A DNA stretch of 64,000 bases, taken from the NCBI RefSeq assembly GCF_016859285.1, contig NC_053414.1, positions 31,109,005 through 31,173,004 of the forward strand, read 5' to 3'. Numbering within the stretch: position 1 is the stretch's first letter; the number at the start of each line of letters is the position of its first letter. This document shows, one piece after another, positions 38,001 through 49,044 of the stretch. The position numbers and the translations under genes are program-made. The stretch is from Xiphias gladius (taxonomy: Eukaryota; Chordata; Actinopteri; Istiophoriformes; Xiphiidae). Below the pieces are notes generated by a model. That model searched no databases. It was not told where the DNA came from and was given only the letters and a program-made list of their open reading frames with translations.

Positions 38001-39460
38001 ACTGTCCAATTAGAGCTTAGTCTGTGAATTACTTGCTAAACTTAATGGATCTGCAAGCTTCAGACTTGTGAGAAGAAGAGAGAGTCTGTATGTGTGAACA
38101 GCATGTTATGGATATGAGAGTTGAGCGTTCAAGGTTAATAGCTGGTGGAGCTAATTCTATAGTGGCTTCCAATAAACGACTGCAGAACAAGAGGACACAG
38201 CGAGATGAGGTCATTAAAAGTGCTCCAAAAACTCAAAACTCAAACGATGGAAACCATGTGGAAAACATTCTGGAAATCTGACATTTCTGTTTGTTTCATG
38301 TATGAATGTGAGGAAGGTTCCAGTCTCATCATAGCTCCACACAGATCTGGGGCCTCATTTATGACAGATGTGTACACACAACACCCACGGAAACTCTGAC
38401 CCATGCATACAAACATTTTGGGGACAGGGGAAATTCGCAACGCAGATGGTGAGGTGGTGAATTGAAGCCAGATTGTAGAAATTAAATGTGAGCAGCATCA
38501 TTTTGTATATGTATTTATAGATTTGTGGGTCCATTTGTACACATGAAACAGGTTTTGCACATTTGTGGATTACTTCCTATCTGTTTGTGGGCAACAAGAC
38601 ATTTGATACTTTTATCCTTATTATTTGTGGATTTCTGTCCAATTCGTACCAGGGCTGATCTGTAGAAAAAATCCACATATGTGATGTGTACACAGAAAAC
38701 AATTCACAAATGTGTACCATGATCCACAAACATTTAGGTTTTTATTTGTGTTGTGGAGAGTCATATCCAAAAAAAATTCACTAACAATTTGCAAATACTC
38801 TGAGCATGTATTTTTCCCTGCATGAATGTTACACAAGCATAAGGGATGGTTCATAAATTCAGCAGGCTCTCATATTTAAACATGTTTACCTCAGCTTTGG
38901 TGAAAGAGAGAATGTTAGGATGATATTGGATAGGTGACAGGGACAGTAGGAAACTTGTCATGGCAAAGTATGTTCAGTCTAGGATAGTTTGCAGTATCCA
39001 TATGTGGTGACACTAAAAAGACTAATGGAGAAACAGCTGATGCTCTGCTAAGGCTCTTTTACTGTATTTAAGGCAACTCCATTCTTTGTCAAATTGTCAT
39101 TCTCCGCCACTGATTCTGTCTTTAGCATGAATGAACCAAGCTCGTCATTAAACTTAGATGGACACAATCAATCTCTTCTGACTCCTTCTTCAACTATGCA
39201 GACCTCATCCCTAATATCCATAATTACAATTGGTAACACAAACGTGTCAGTGTCCGGCTAATAAGCTAAGCAGATCTTTTCTTTATTTTACTTTGTATAT
39301 GTTTTTTCTCTGCGTGCTTCACAGGCCACACCATAAAAGAATCTAAACTGATTTCGATAAATTTGTGGATGTCTCTGCATTGGCTATAACATAGGCCTAG
39401 TATTTTAAGTAGGCCTACTTCAATATTGAAAACATTAATATACTTTTGCATATGTGTGTT
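38000..39460. other. Repeat-derived or intergenic stretch, unassigned
   Basis: Includes 'ggggcctcatttatgac' near 38350, which begins a common fish repeat, and 'tttgtggat'-type direct repeats at 38520-38760. It probably includes the LTR of retrovirus 2, but no boundary could be set. Confidence 0.35.
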
Positions 39461-39473
39461 GATGCTGTATAAA

Positions 39474-39712
39474 GAAGGTGGTTTCAAGTCCCACCAGAAA
39501 ATAAAGAAATATAAAGAAATATGGGTTCAAGTCCCAGTATTAAGAAACTGGGCTGGACTCCCATCAGAGAATAAAAGAAATATAAAGCAATATAGGTTTG
39601 AATCTCGGTATAAAGAAAGTGGGTTCAAGTCCCACCAGAGAATAAAAGAAATATAAAGAAATACGGGTTTGAGTCCTGGTATAAAGAGGGTGGGTTGGAG
39701 TCCCACCAGAGA
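39474..39712 (+). repeat. Tandem array (~71-bp period) of tRNA T-arm-like hairpins
   Basis: Seven motifs of the form gtggg-ttcaagt-cccac occur at about 39478, 39522, 39549, 39595, 39619, 39664 and 39690. Each pairs as a short stem with a 7-base loop, and each matches the pol III B-box pattern GGTTCRANTCC more or less closely. The same-class spacing is 71, 70 and 71 bases. The units are separated by 'ataaagaaatataaagaaat'. The array lies about 240 bases upstream of the gag start of retrovirus 2. Confidence 0.85.
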
Positions 39713-39948
39713 ATAAAGAAATACTGAATATATGAGTGTAAAGAATGTTAAATGTTAATTATGGGAATAATAATTATATATATATAAAATAAGGCAAGCA
39801 TAAGTCTTGAGCGGCTTTTTGTGTACAGCATTTAAGTCCATAATCAGAAAATTTTGTAACAGACCCACAAACGAGCTCTTTCATGTATATATGTTGTGTG
39901 TGTTACATTTAGGTACCTGTGTGTATTTTAAGTTTATGAAATTGTACC

Positions 39949-42750
39949 ATGGGGTCACAGACCAGTAAGCTATCAAAATGTAAACCTGTCATCATTAAGA
40001 ATAAGTCTGAACATGATCTGCCCAGGAAATAATGAAAGTAAGGAAAAATTAAAGAAATTTCCATGGTTAAGTAAAAATCATAAAGACATTCAGATTAAAG
40101 AACTTAGAAAACTTCTAAAGACAAATGCTGCACATTAAGAGATGTAATAAAAGTATTAATTTGCAAATGTAGACTTAATGAACAAATGTCTGATTATGCA
40201 TCAAGATTTCAGAAGTGTTTGAGAGAGCAAGCCATGTTAGAAATTTTAGATGAGGCAGATTACCTTTTTGCTTCAATGTTCATGATTTGCATTAACAGTC
40301 TGAATATACTCTAAAATTATCTGCACCAATTTTTTATTCTGTAAAGCCCGGCAGAGTTGTTATAGAAAATAAGAGAGTGAGATGCTATTGCATTATTTGC
40401 AACATCAAAGCTGAAAAACAAAAGCTATACAGATGATACCAGAAAATTAAGAGGAATTCATGGCTTTTCAGGGCACCTCACAGAGAGGCAGGGGAGTAAA
40501 TAGAGCATGAGGTGGTCTGGGGCAAAAAAGAAAGAGGCTTCACCTGGGGCAGAAGGAATCGTAGAGTTGGGGGGTGACTACTGTATGTCATTATTGTCTG
40601 AGGCCAGGGCATTGGTCTAGAGACTCCAAGTTGAAACAGGATGACTGTCAAGTTCCAGGAGACATTTATGGCTCTCAGTTACAACTTCACCCTCCCTCAC
40701 ATGCACCAGCTGTTTTCTCTTCACAGGCAACAGCACATCCTTATGTATCTCAGCAGGCTGGAGCTGATGTGCATCAACAGCAGACTCAGTCAACCCCTGA
40801 CCAACCAGCAAATTTATTGTGGAGGAAACAGGACTACAGACAACGGGACATAAATGGTAATTGCGAATTTACAATTAATGCTCCACAATTTCACATTTCT
40901 GATACACCGTCAGAGATACCGCAATTGCGTAATGTGAGTCAGGAAAACGGATTCCACTTTTGGTAGATATAGGAGCAACTATTTCATGTTTGAGAAAAAA
41001 AGATCTGATATGTCCTTTGAGTACAAACCGTCCAATGTGCCGGTATTAGAGGTGTCCCACAAACAGAGCCATTATCTATTCCATTACAAGTATATTTGGA
41101 TGGAATGAAACTCCAACATTCATTTGTTGTAAGTTCTACAGTTCAGTTTCTTTATTGGGACATGATTTGTTGGGTAAACTAAATGCAACTATTTTATGTT
41201 CACCTGATGGTGTGGAAGTTCATATTCCCTCACATAAAACATATCAGTTATTCTCCAACAGCATTTATGAATCTCATAAGACTACATTCATTTTGTTAAA
41301 TATTTATTTTGTTGTCCATTTATTTACAATTGATCGTATTAAAAAGTTGCTATGTGCCAAGCAGCAGCAAAGATTTTGAAAATGAAACCTGTGGACCTGC
41401 CCTTTACAGATAAATTAATTGATCCAGACAAAAAAAATACAACAAACCCACTGTGTTTTTATATTTCACCATATGGACTTTTGCTCTTGTGGAAAAACGT
41501 TTAGATGACATTTAACCTTTTGTATGTGCAGTAAGAACCGACTTTGCAGATATTTGTCATCTACTTGAATCTTTTTTTAATCAATATCTTACTCAATACT
41601 TACTCAATATCAATACTTTCCAGAAAATAAAGAACAGAATAAAGGTTATGTTGTCTGGTCATTTGGAGATGAGCCAACACATTTTTTTTAACACATACTT
41701 AAAAAATTATATTAAACCATACATTTCTACAGAAAAGGCCACAGAAGTTTCAATTAAACCTCCATCAATATTAGCTTCAGTCCCATTAGATTTATGGGCA
41801 CTGCATGCTAATCATGTGGGATTCGTGAATTTGCCACCCTATTAAGCCAAAATGAATCCTAGCAAATATCCACTATATGTGAAGCAATATCCACTTTCCA
41901 AAGAGAAGGAATAAGGAATTAGACCAGTTATTGAAAGTTTATTAAAGGAGAAATTGTCAAAAGGCAACTGCAAAATAATACTCCTGTAAACCCAATTTTA
42001 AAACCCACAACAAATAAGTATCGTTTACACAAGACTTAGGGAAAGTTAATGATGCTGTTTTCTCTGTGGCTCCAGTTGTACATAATACTAATTCCATTCT
42101 AGCAGCCCTGCCAGCGGATTCCAAATGGTATACAGTAGTGGATCTTTGCATATTTTCAATTCAAGTACATGAAAATATTCAAGATTTATTTGCATTCACA
42201 AACAGAAATTAGCATTATGTGGGATGTCGGTTACCAATGGGTTTGTCGATTCATTAGCTGTTTATTTGGCTGCAGTGAATATGCACTTGTCTCAATTAGC
42301 CTTACCTGGTTCGTTGATACTATTTAAGTAAGTGGATGATATCCTACTGGCCTCTCCAGCAGTCAGATTGCATCAAAAATCCCCCAACTCTTCTTACACA
42401 GCTGCGTGTGGACATAGAGCCTCTCTCACCAAGTTCCAGTTTTGTCAAAATTTTGTTAACTATTTGTGATATGTGTTGAAAGATGGATGTCGATATGTAT
42501 CCCCAGACAGAGTGAAGACTGTCAAAGACATTGAAAGACCGCAGACGAAAACCGAACTGTTCTCATACCTGGGTCTTGTAAACTATTGTCAAGCATGGCT
42601 TGCAGATAATGCAATGTATCCTGCGCAAAGCTACGACTAAAGATGCTCCTGACATAGTCCAATGGTTCGAAGAGATGAAAAATGCCTTCCGCCACATCAA
42701 GTACCTCATTTGTACAGCAGACATTTGAAGCTTCAGAAGTCATCAGTTAC
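39949..42750 (+). mobile_element. Endogenous retrovirus 2: gag-pol relic, plus strand
   Basis: Gag begins with MGSQTSK, a myristoylation-type start (39949), and soon hits a stop. A nucleocapsid zinc knuckle at about 40583 reads CHYCLRPGHWSRDS: CX2CX4H is kept but the last Cys is Ser. The protease site reads LVDIGATIS (about 40960), with Asp kept and Thr changed to Ile. GHDLLGKLNATI (41155) marks the protease/RT boundary. RT pieces extend to about 42740, with VDDILLAS at 42331 preceded by a stop codon where Tyr is expected, and LKDGCRYVSPDRVKT near 42478. RNase H, integrase, envelope and a 3' LTR are absent. It is fragmentary and inactive. Confidence 0.82.
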
Positions 42751-43029
42751 AAGGTATTCTTCGTTTGACACCTACCATCCGACCACCTCTACTAAAAACA
42801 GGCTTCTTAACCTGTGCCTTTCCTGATACTTTTATTATATTTCTCCTTTTTAAGGAACTTTATATTCTTTTTAGTCCCCCCCTTTTACATGATGGGGACG
42901 GTAAAGTAAGAATTTCACTGCAGTGTAACATGCTGCTCTATGCAAATCACAGTCAAGTCTTTGAATATGGAATCTTAACTTTTGAATGTTGGTGCACTTA
43001 CACTGTCTATTCTCTAGACAGGGTATGTG
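42750..43029. other. Short unassigned stretch before the 5S-like sequence
   Basis: No coding signature; contains an octamer ATGCAAAT near 42938. Nothing else supported. Confidence 0.3.
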
Positions 43030-43145
43030 GCTACATACAACCACACTGAAAACAACTGATGCTGTCTGATCTCAGAAGCTATGCAGGGTCAGGCCTGGTC
43101 AGTACTTGGATGGGAGAGTGCCTAGGAAAACTGTGTGCTGTAATG
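43030..43145 (+). pseudogene. 5S rRNA-derived sequence (pseudogene or 5S-SINE head)
   Basis: The region 43060-43130 follows vertebrate 5S rRNA closely: 'gtctgatctcagaagcta', 'gcagggtcaggcctggt' and 'agtacttggatgggaga'. The start 'gctacatacaaccacactga' and the end 'gtgctgtaatg' fit the 5S termini with substitutions. The internal control region (box A, intermediate element, box C) is mostly kept. The terminal stem is weakened, so it is probably not a functional rRNA gene. A T-run follows directly. Confidence 0.85.
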
Positions 43146-43238
43146 TTTTTCACTTTAGCTGCTTCACCAAACACACAGCTGACATACGGCACTTACAGTT
43201 CAGAGCATGTTGATGTTTTAAATAAGTTTGGAGGTGGA

Positions 43239-43278
43239 TTGATAAACAGACATCCTGTAGAGGATGTCTGTTTATCAA
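43239..43278. repeat. Perfect 18-bp hairpin with 4-base loop
   Basis: 'ttgataaacagacatcct' is followed by 'gtag' and by its exact complement. It lies about 90 bases after the 5S-like sequence and just beyond the probable poly(A) signal of saraf. Confidence 0.95.
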
Positions 43279-43319
43279 CAGACAAAGGAACAGACAAAGA
43301 GAGTTGCAAAAGGCTGATC

Positions 43320-44194
43320 AAAAAGACACATTTTTATTAGCAAGTTACCAAAATATGACACATAATTTCTTCAAAATATGTATACTACAAGACCTAACAC
43401 GGTTAAAAATGCAATTCACATTTAAACTGATTTCATTAAATGATATGGAAAGTAAAGGTATGAGGGCAAATGAATCACTGATGAAATTGGATGAATGTAC
43501 ACAAAAGAGAGAGACTTTAATGATTAACTATTTCAAATGTTATCAGTCATGATTCTTACCTGTATTCAGCTGCAGCTAAACAAGGGAGCCCAGGGCCAGA
43601 CAGAGAACCTGTGCACATTATTTTCTCCATTTCTCCCATCATTTCTTTTATGTGTATGCAAGAGGTACTACAGTTTTCATTTCTGTGTCTGAGGCACAAA
43701 ACACTCATTCCCACAAAGAAAGTCAAGAGGAGTGCAGAGAAAAAAACGTAGACAATTATTCCCTCAACAAGACCACACGAATAAAATGTATGAATTATAG
43801 AGTGGATTTGCATTAAAATATGTCATCTTGCCTACAAACAGCTCATCAAGTCCATGAACATCTTCAAGATCATCCTCTTCTTAAAATACGCGAAAGTTGT
43901 TCTTCCAAACACTGAAGCCTTTAGGCAAAAGCTCAAAGCACATGTTCACAGAAAAACAAGAGCTTCCTGTCAGTAGAAGAAATCACAGTGAGCTCTTTAG
44001 AGGAATGCAGAACTGAGTAGCAAAGTTACCATTGTATATTGTCGGACGAATTCATCTCTGCACGTGAGGCTCTTCGCATGGTGCTTTTGTTATGTTTGAC
44101 CTGCCACCAGCAAACACTGAGTTTGTCTGTCATTAGCGCACCACTTAAATTCCAGTGCCATCCACTGTAGAGAATCTGTCCACTTCCACAGCTT
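43320..44194 (-). other. saraf: Probable saraf 3' UTR
   Basis: Follows the saraf stop codon. On the minus strand an AATAAA lies near 43333-43338 ('gctaataaaaatg'), giving a 3' UTR of about 860 bases. It contains an 85-codon open frame (43813-43556) with a hydrophobic stretch (see findings). Confidence 0.5.
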
Positions 44195-47100
44195 CTACCT
44201 TCTCTTGGTTCCTCCAAATCCTAACAAACGAATAAAGATCGTAGTCAGCCAGCTGGACCGACAGCAAGTCTCTGGATGCTAATAAACTGCCGCGACATTC
44301 CCAGTACATTCACCAAACAAAAACAATTGAAGGCCTTATCTCATAATCATGACTTTCAAATCTCATAATTATGACCTGCTATCTCATAATCATGAAATCT
44401 GATCCTCATCTTTAATTTGCTTTCCTTCCTCCTTGGTTTGAGACAGCTCTGAGTCTCTTTGTTGGTTCAGGAACAGCTAAACCAGTACAGGGCCTTAATG
44501 TATACACAGTCATACATCAGAAAGGCTATCAAAATCTGTGACCCAATCAAAATACTAAGGTACCATTTGGTAACAACTATCAAAATAAAATGTTTGCAGT
44601 ATAGCTGAAACTTTCGATCAGGTCACAGAATACACTATAACAGTCACCTTGTAACTACAAGATCCAGATTCAATAATTATGATATATGGAATTCATAATT
44701 CTGAGATAAGGCCTCCATTTTTTTCTTTTGTGACTAAAATTTGCTTCCATACTAATCTAATCCACAGTGGTGGAATGTAAAAAAGTACATTTATTCAAGT
44801 ACTGTGCTTAAGTATAAATTTGAGGTACTTGTACTTTAATTGAGTCTTTTCCTTTCATGCTACTTTATACTGCTACTCCACCACATTTCAGAGGGAAACG
44901 TATTTTTTTATTGCACGACATTAATTAGACCGCTTTATCTAGTTTACAAATTAAGACTATACAAAGATTACATATAAAGAGCTAATATATTATAAATAAA
45001 CCAAGACAAGCGATTTGAAGGTGTCCCTTTGAGCTCTGGTAACTGAGACAACAATTCTCACTATTTTCTGAATTTTTACAAATCAAAAAAATCAACTGAT
45101 TAATTAAGAAAGTAATAAACAGAACAATCCATAATGAAAAGAATAATTAGCTGCAGCCTTCTACAAAATAGTTAAAATTACCTCCGCCTCAGCTTACCAC
45201 AACAATAAAATGCTACTTTTACATGAATGCATCAGTATTTTAGTTTAGCAGTTTACTTGGCTTGTCATAGTGACAAGCCAATAACCTGTCAAATCCACAC
45301 TCCAGCGGAGGGACCAGTCACATTTTTGTGGCTGACTCATTAGCCTCCATTGCAATGCCTCTGAAAAAGCATTTATAGAACGTTAGATGGGACAATAGAC
45401 TCTCCATACTCATTAGTGATATGAAAAAAGACAGTGTATCTACCTTGATTATATGAAATGTAGAGCAAAATCTCTTAATAGATTAATTTCAGTGGCATCA
45501 AAGTATATACAGTCATATCACCCATGTGTAATCATAAAAATCATCACATGCCCTACACAAACCATCTGAAAAGTCAACTAGATATTTAGTATCAATATCA
45601 ATCTTTTCATCAGTATCTAATCAGTTTAACAGTTTTGATGTCACACGTGGTAAAGGTTGATGGATTCACAAGTGTGTGTGTGTGTGTGTATGTGTGTGGC
45701 TCTGTTAGCTAACATGCTAACGTACCTGAGGCAGTGCGTGTCCCACAGGAGGAAGAGGAGGAGTCTGTAGCAGGAGGTCGTCTGCAGTCATTGTAACTGG
45801 AGTAGTTGGAGGGCTGGTTTCTGCAAAACAAACATAAATAACCCAAGGGGTCTGACTGAAATAGAAGAAGTATGATGTTCTCTCATTTCTCTCTCCATCT
45901 CTTTACTGACCTCTGACGAGCAAAAAGATATCCCAGCACCCCTCCTGTCCCCATGCCAGTCCAGAAGCCTCCACCTGTGCCAGAAGCAGCTCGGCCTCCT
46001 GGATACTGTTGTCCATGAATGTAGTCACTATGGAAACCATAGCCTGAGTTGGAACCGGGACAGCCTGGACAGAAAACAATAGGAGATTCTAGATTTCAGA
46101 GAGGTAGTTGTAATCTTATTTCACACTACAGCTCTACAAGCTGGCCGCTTATTATTCCACAGAGAATCTGCAGTGCGAAACAGACCATCTACTGTCGCGC
46201 TATCCACACTATATGCTTCTGCATCAGCTACCTGTGAATTCAGGTTTGAATCCCGGGGGTGGTGGTCCTGCGGTGGAGCCATGGTGATTATCTCTGGGGT
46301 ACCCAGCCTGTCCTCTGTTCTGCCCCAATTGGGCTGTGTTCACACTGAGGAACAGCTTGTAGACACCGTAAGCTAAGAGCAGAAGCACAACGACCACCAG
46401 CAGGCCTCCTGAGTCTTCGCTGCTTGAGATGGATGAGCTCTGACGGCTCTGCTGCTGATGCCTGTTTCCGAAGAAACTGCTGAAGAAAGTGGAAGCAAAG
46501 CCCCCAAGACCTGAGAGATACAAACAGAAAAAGAAAGTTTCTAAATATCTTGTCCATGTGAAGATGAAGCCTCATTAATCTTATATCTCTATCCTCCAAC
46601 CTCCAAATCCTTTGAATCCACTGTGGGAGCCCCAGCTGCCTTGTGTTCTCCTCTGGCCCTCTTCAGTCAGTTCCAATGAATACTCAAGCCCACAGGAGCC
46701 CTTCAGTATGTAAGCATCAGCAGGGTGGCTATAACCCTCACAGCTCACCTCGATGCGACCAAATCGGTATGCGTTGTCCATATCAGTCTTACACTCCCAC
46801 TGTTAAAGGGATGGGAGGGTTACAACATCATTCAAAACACATCAAGGAAGAGGGTTCCTCACATAATCACACACACCCTGACTTCTTGTTCCTGTGCTAA
46901 ACAACTCTTCCTCTCCAAAATCAAAGACTTATATGAGTTCTATTACAACCATTACTCAGTTTACAGTCAGTCACACCTCCTTGCATTGGGTCAACAAGAA
47001 GAAAAGCCTGAACAAGAAGCTGCATCAAGAAGCTGCCATGATTCATGTAATGCCCCCCCCCCCAAACTCAGCAGCTATCCTGACCAATAGAAGTGATTAG

Positions 47101-48805
47101 TGCAGCAACAAGGACAAGATCTCTCACCAACTTCCCACTGGCGGACACAGCCAGTTGTGTTTATTGGAATTATAACCTGATCAATACTGAATTTTTGAGG
47201 CTGATACCAATATTGATATTTGAGATTTTAGAATGCGTAAACATTTAAAGATTTGTGACCGGGCTCTGTACTAAGCAGGATGTTTGACAGTGTTAAATGC
47301 TCTCTGGTGGACAATCTCTGTAACAGAGACAGTGTTTCTAAATGACCTCAAACTTATCTCTGACATTTCTTGTCATTTATAGACTGAAAGATACACGGAC
47401 ACCCATACATAACAGTCCATACTTGAGCCTGGCAGATTATCAGTTGGGATCTGGTTAGACTACAGATACTGTTACTGGGAATCAAACCCCAGGTTTATGT
47501 GGTTATGGATGGGAAATCTACCAGATTAACTTGCCTACTTTCAGGCTACCTAATGAAAGTCACCAAATTTGAATATCTGGACAGCTTCATGACCAATTCT
47601 ACAACCAGTGGCACTCAGAACTACAGCTAAAATGATCAATAGATCAGATAATGATCAGATCAGATAATTAATTGTAAACTCAATTGTGATAGTCAATCAA
47701 TCTATTAAGTCACTTTTTGAGCAAAAATGCCACAGAAAAAAATCTGCAGGTTGTGCCCTCTAAAAACGGAACATTTATGGGTTTTCTTCATCTTCTGTGA
47801 TAGTAAACTAAAGCTCTTTGGTTTAGACTGTTGGTTTGACAAAGTGAACAATTTCAAAACATAAACTTGGACTTTGACAGAATATGATGGCAATTTTTTG
47901 CTTTTTTGTAGCATTTTGTAGACTAGTTGATTAATCAACAAAATAGTCTGCAAATTAATCAACAGATGTCCCCCTGCTCAGAGTTAATGTTATACTCCAT
48001 ACACCTCATCTCTCTCTCCTCACCTGTACATTCACTCCATCCCAGCCTTTGTTCTGACACTGGACCACCTCTGGGATGAAAGTCTGGCAGCCCGCTGAGC
48101 CTCCAACACACTGGAGCTGAGGGATGGGGCTTGAGCGCCTTGCTGTGGTGTAGCGACCCTTGTACAGTGTCAACACCTGGACGTCCCGCAGCAGCACACT
48201 GCCTGCTGTGGGGAGAGGAGAAAAAGGCAGGTTCTACAATAATCCATCAGGTGTACAGCTGTAAATGTTAATCATCAGTTTCAAGATGGAGTTTGATCCA
48301 GATGTCCTGCAGATTTTTTCCAGAAAATTAGTGGTCAAACAGTTAACTGGAGAGGTCTCCCTCATGAATTAAACAGATAATAAGACAAAGTTTTTGCTTG
48401 AGGAGGATTTGCCAAAACCTGACTACCCAGAAGCTGTGCTTATTAATAAACTATAACTAATCTAGGAAGCCTTAGTTAATAATGTATTAACCATTCTTAA
48501 AGCCATTAACTACAGCTAATTAAACGCCTTTATAACTGGAGCCAAACAGAGTGGTACCGTTCAAAGAAATGCTGGCATTAAAAATAACTGATGTACTGCA
48601 GACTATAAAGTCATAGTTCATTTTGTTTCAAGTGTGAGGGACGTGAGCGAAAGTGGAGGAGTTTGTTACATTTCCTAAACATGGCGGCCGGCTATAATCC
48701 TGACTCGCACATTAAAATAGAACTGAAGTAGAACGTACCGTCATCCCAACTCTGGACGTGTCCAACCATCAGAAACTGCATCACAGCTGTAATAAACCGC
48801 TTCAT
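44195..48805 (-). CDS. saraf: Store-operated calcium entry-associated regulatory factor (TMEM66)
   Basis: SARAF is an ER membrane protein that speeds slow inactivation of STIM-Orai store-operated calcium entry. Coding exons are 48805-48739, 48205-48024, 46799-46601, 46510-46232, 46064-45911, 45820-45726 and 44220-44195. They are in phase with GT-AG borders and total 1002 nt, 333 residues, close to the human length. Seen: a hydrophobic signal peptide (residues 1-18); WDD; the luminal core [18 protein letters not shown], then PQLQCVGG and QCQNKGWDG, and [10 protein letters not shown]; a Ser/Gln-rich linker; one membrane helix at about 184-204 ([21 protein letters not shown]); and a Pro/Gly-rich cytosolic tail with [14 protein letters not shown] and [16 protein letters not shown]. 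It ends GFGGTKRR. The final coding exon is only 26 nt. All key parts are intact. Confidence 0.96.
44230..45720. other. Last intron of saraf
   Basis: 1.5-kb intron before the 26-nt terminal coding exon. Contains 'tctcataatcatgac' repeats (44335-44400 and 44680-44715), the MITE-like repeat at 44764-44950 and a (TG)n tract near 45672-45700. Confidence 0.6.
44764..44950 (+). repeat. Fish MITE-like 'acttgtacttt' repeat, copy 3
   Basis: Begins 'cagtggtggaatgtaaaaaa', then 'ttgaggtacttgtacttta' and 'ctactccaccacatttcaga'. It is the same family as 28665-28850 (reverse) and 1110-1290. Confidence 0.75.
46800..48023. other. saraf intron 2
   Basis: No exon or clear transposon. Contains a C-run at 47053-47062. 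Short open frames here have no domain signal. Confidence 0.5.
48206..48738. other. saraf intron 1
   Basis: No repeat or RNA recognised. CpG and GC content rise toward exon 1, consistent with a promoter-proximal position. Confidence 0.5.
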
Positions 48806-49040
48806 TTCCCTGCTGTGTGTTCCCACAGGAGCTAATTAAAGTTGTTATTAAAGTGGAAACTTGTCTCCTTATTTCCTCTTATTTCACCGGAGCACATCTG
48901 AAGTCTCAACAGCGACGCTTACATTTCCTGTTGCGTCATCTGTTTTCGCCGTCCCCAACCAATGGGAAACGGGTACGACGGTAGATAAAAGGTCAGTTGA
49001 CCCAATCACACAGATCGGATTCATAGAAATGGAAGACGTA
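48806..49040 (-). promoter_or_regulatory. saraf: saraf promoter / 5' UTR region
   Basis: Immediately upstream of the saraf ATG and moderately CpG-bearing, with a 'ccaaccaatggg' stretch near 48954-48965 that contains a CCAAT box in either orientation. The transcription start is not determined. Confidence 0.4.
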
Positions 49041-49044
49041 AATG

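Noticed and set aside
39474-39712. Retroviral primer-binding sites
   Set aside because: The motifs are in tRNA-sense orientation relative to the plus-strand gag-pol and lack an acceptor-stem complement next to CCA; they look like T-arms only.
46643-47100. Plus-strand frames across saraf exon 3
   Set aside because: Antisense shadows of the real minus-strand exon, continuing into intron.
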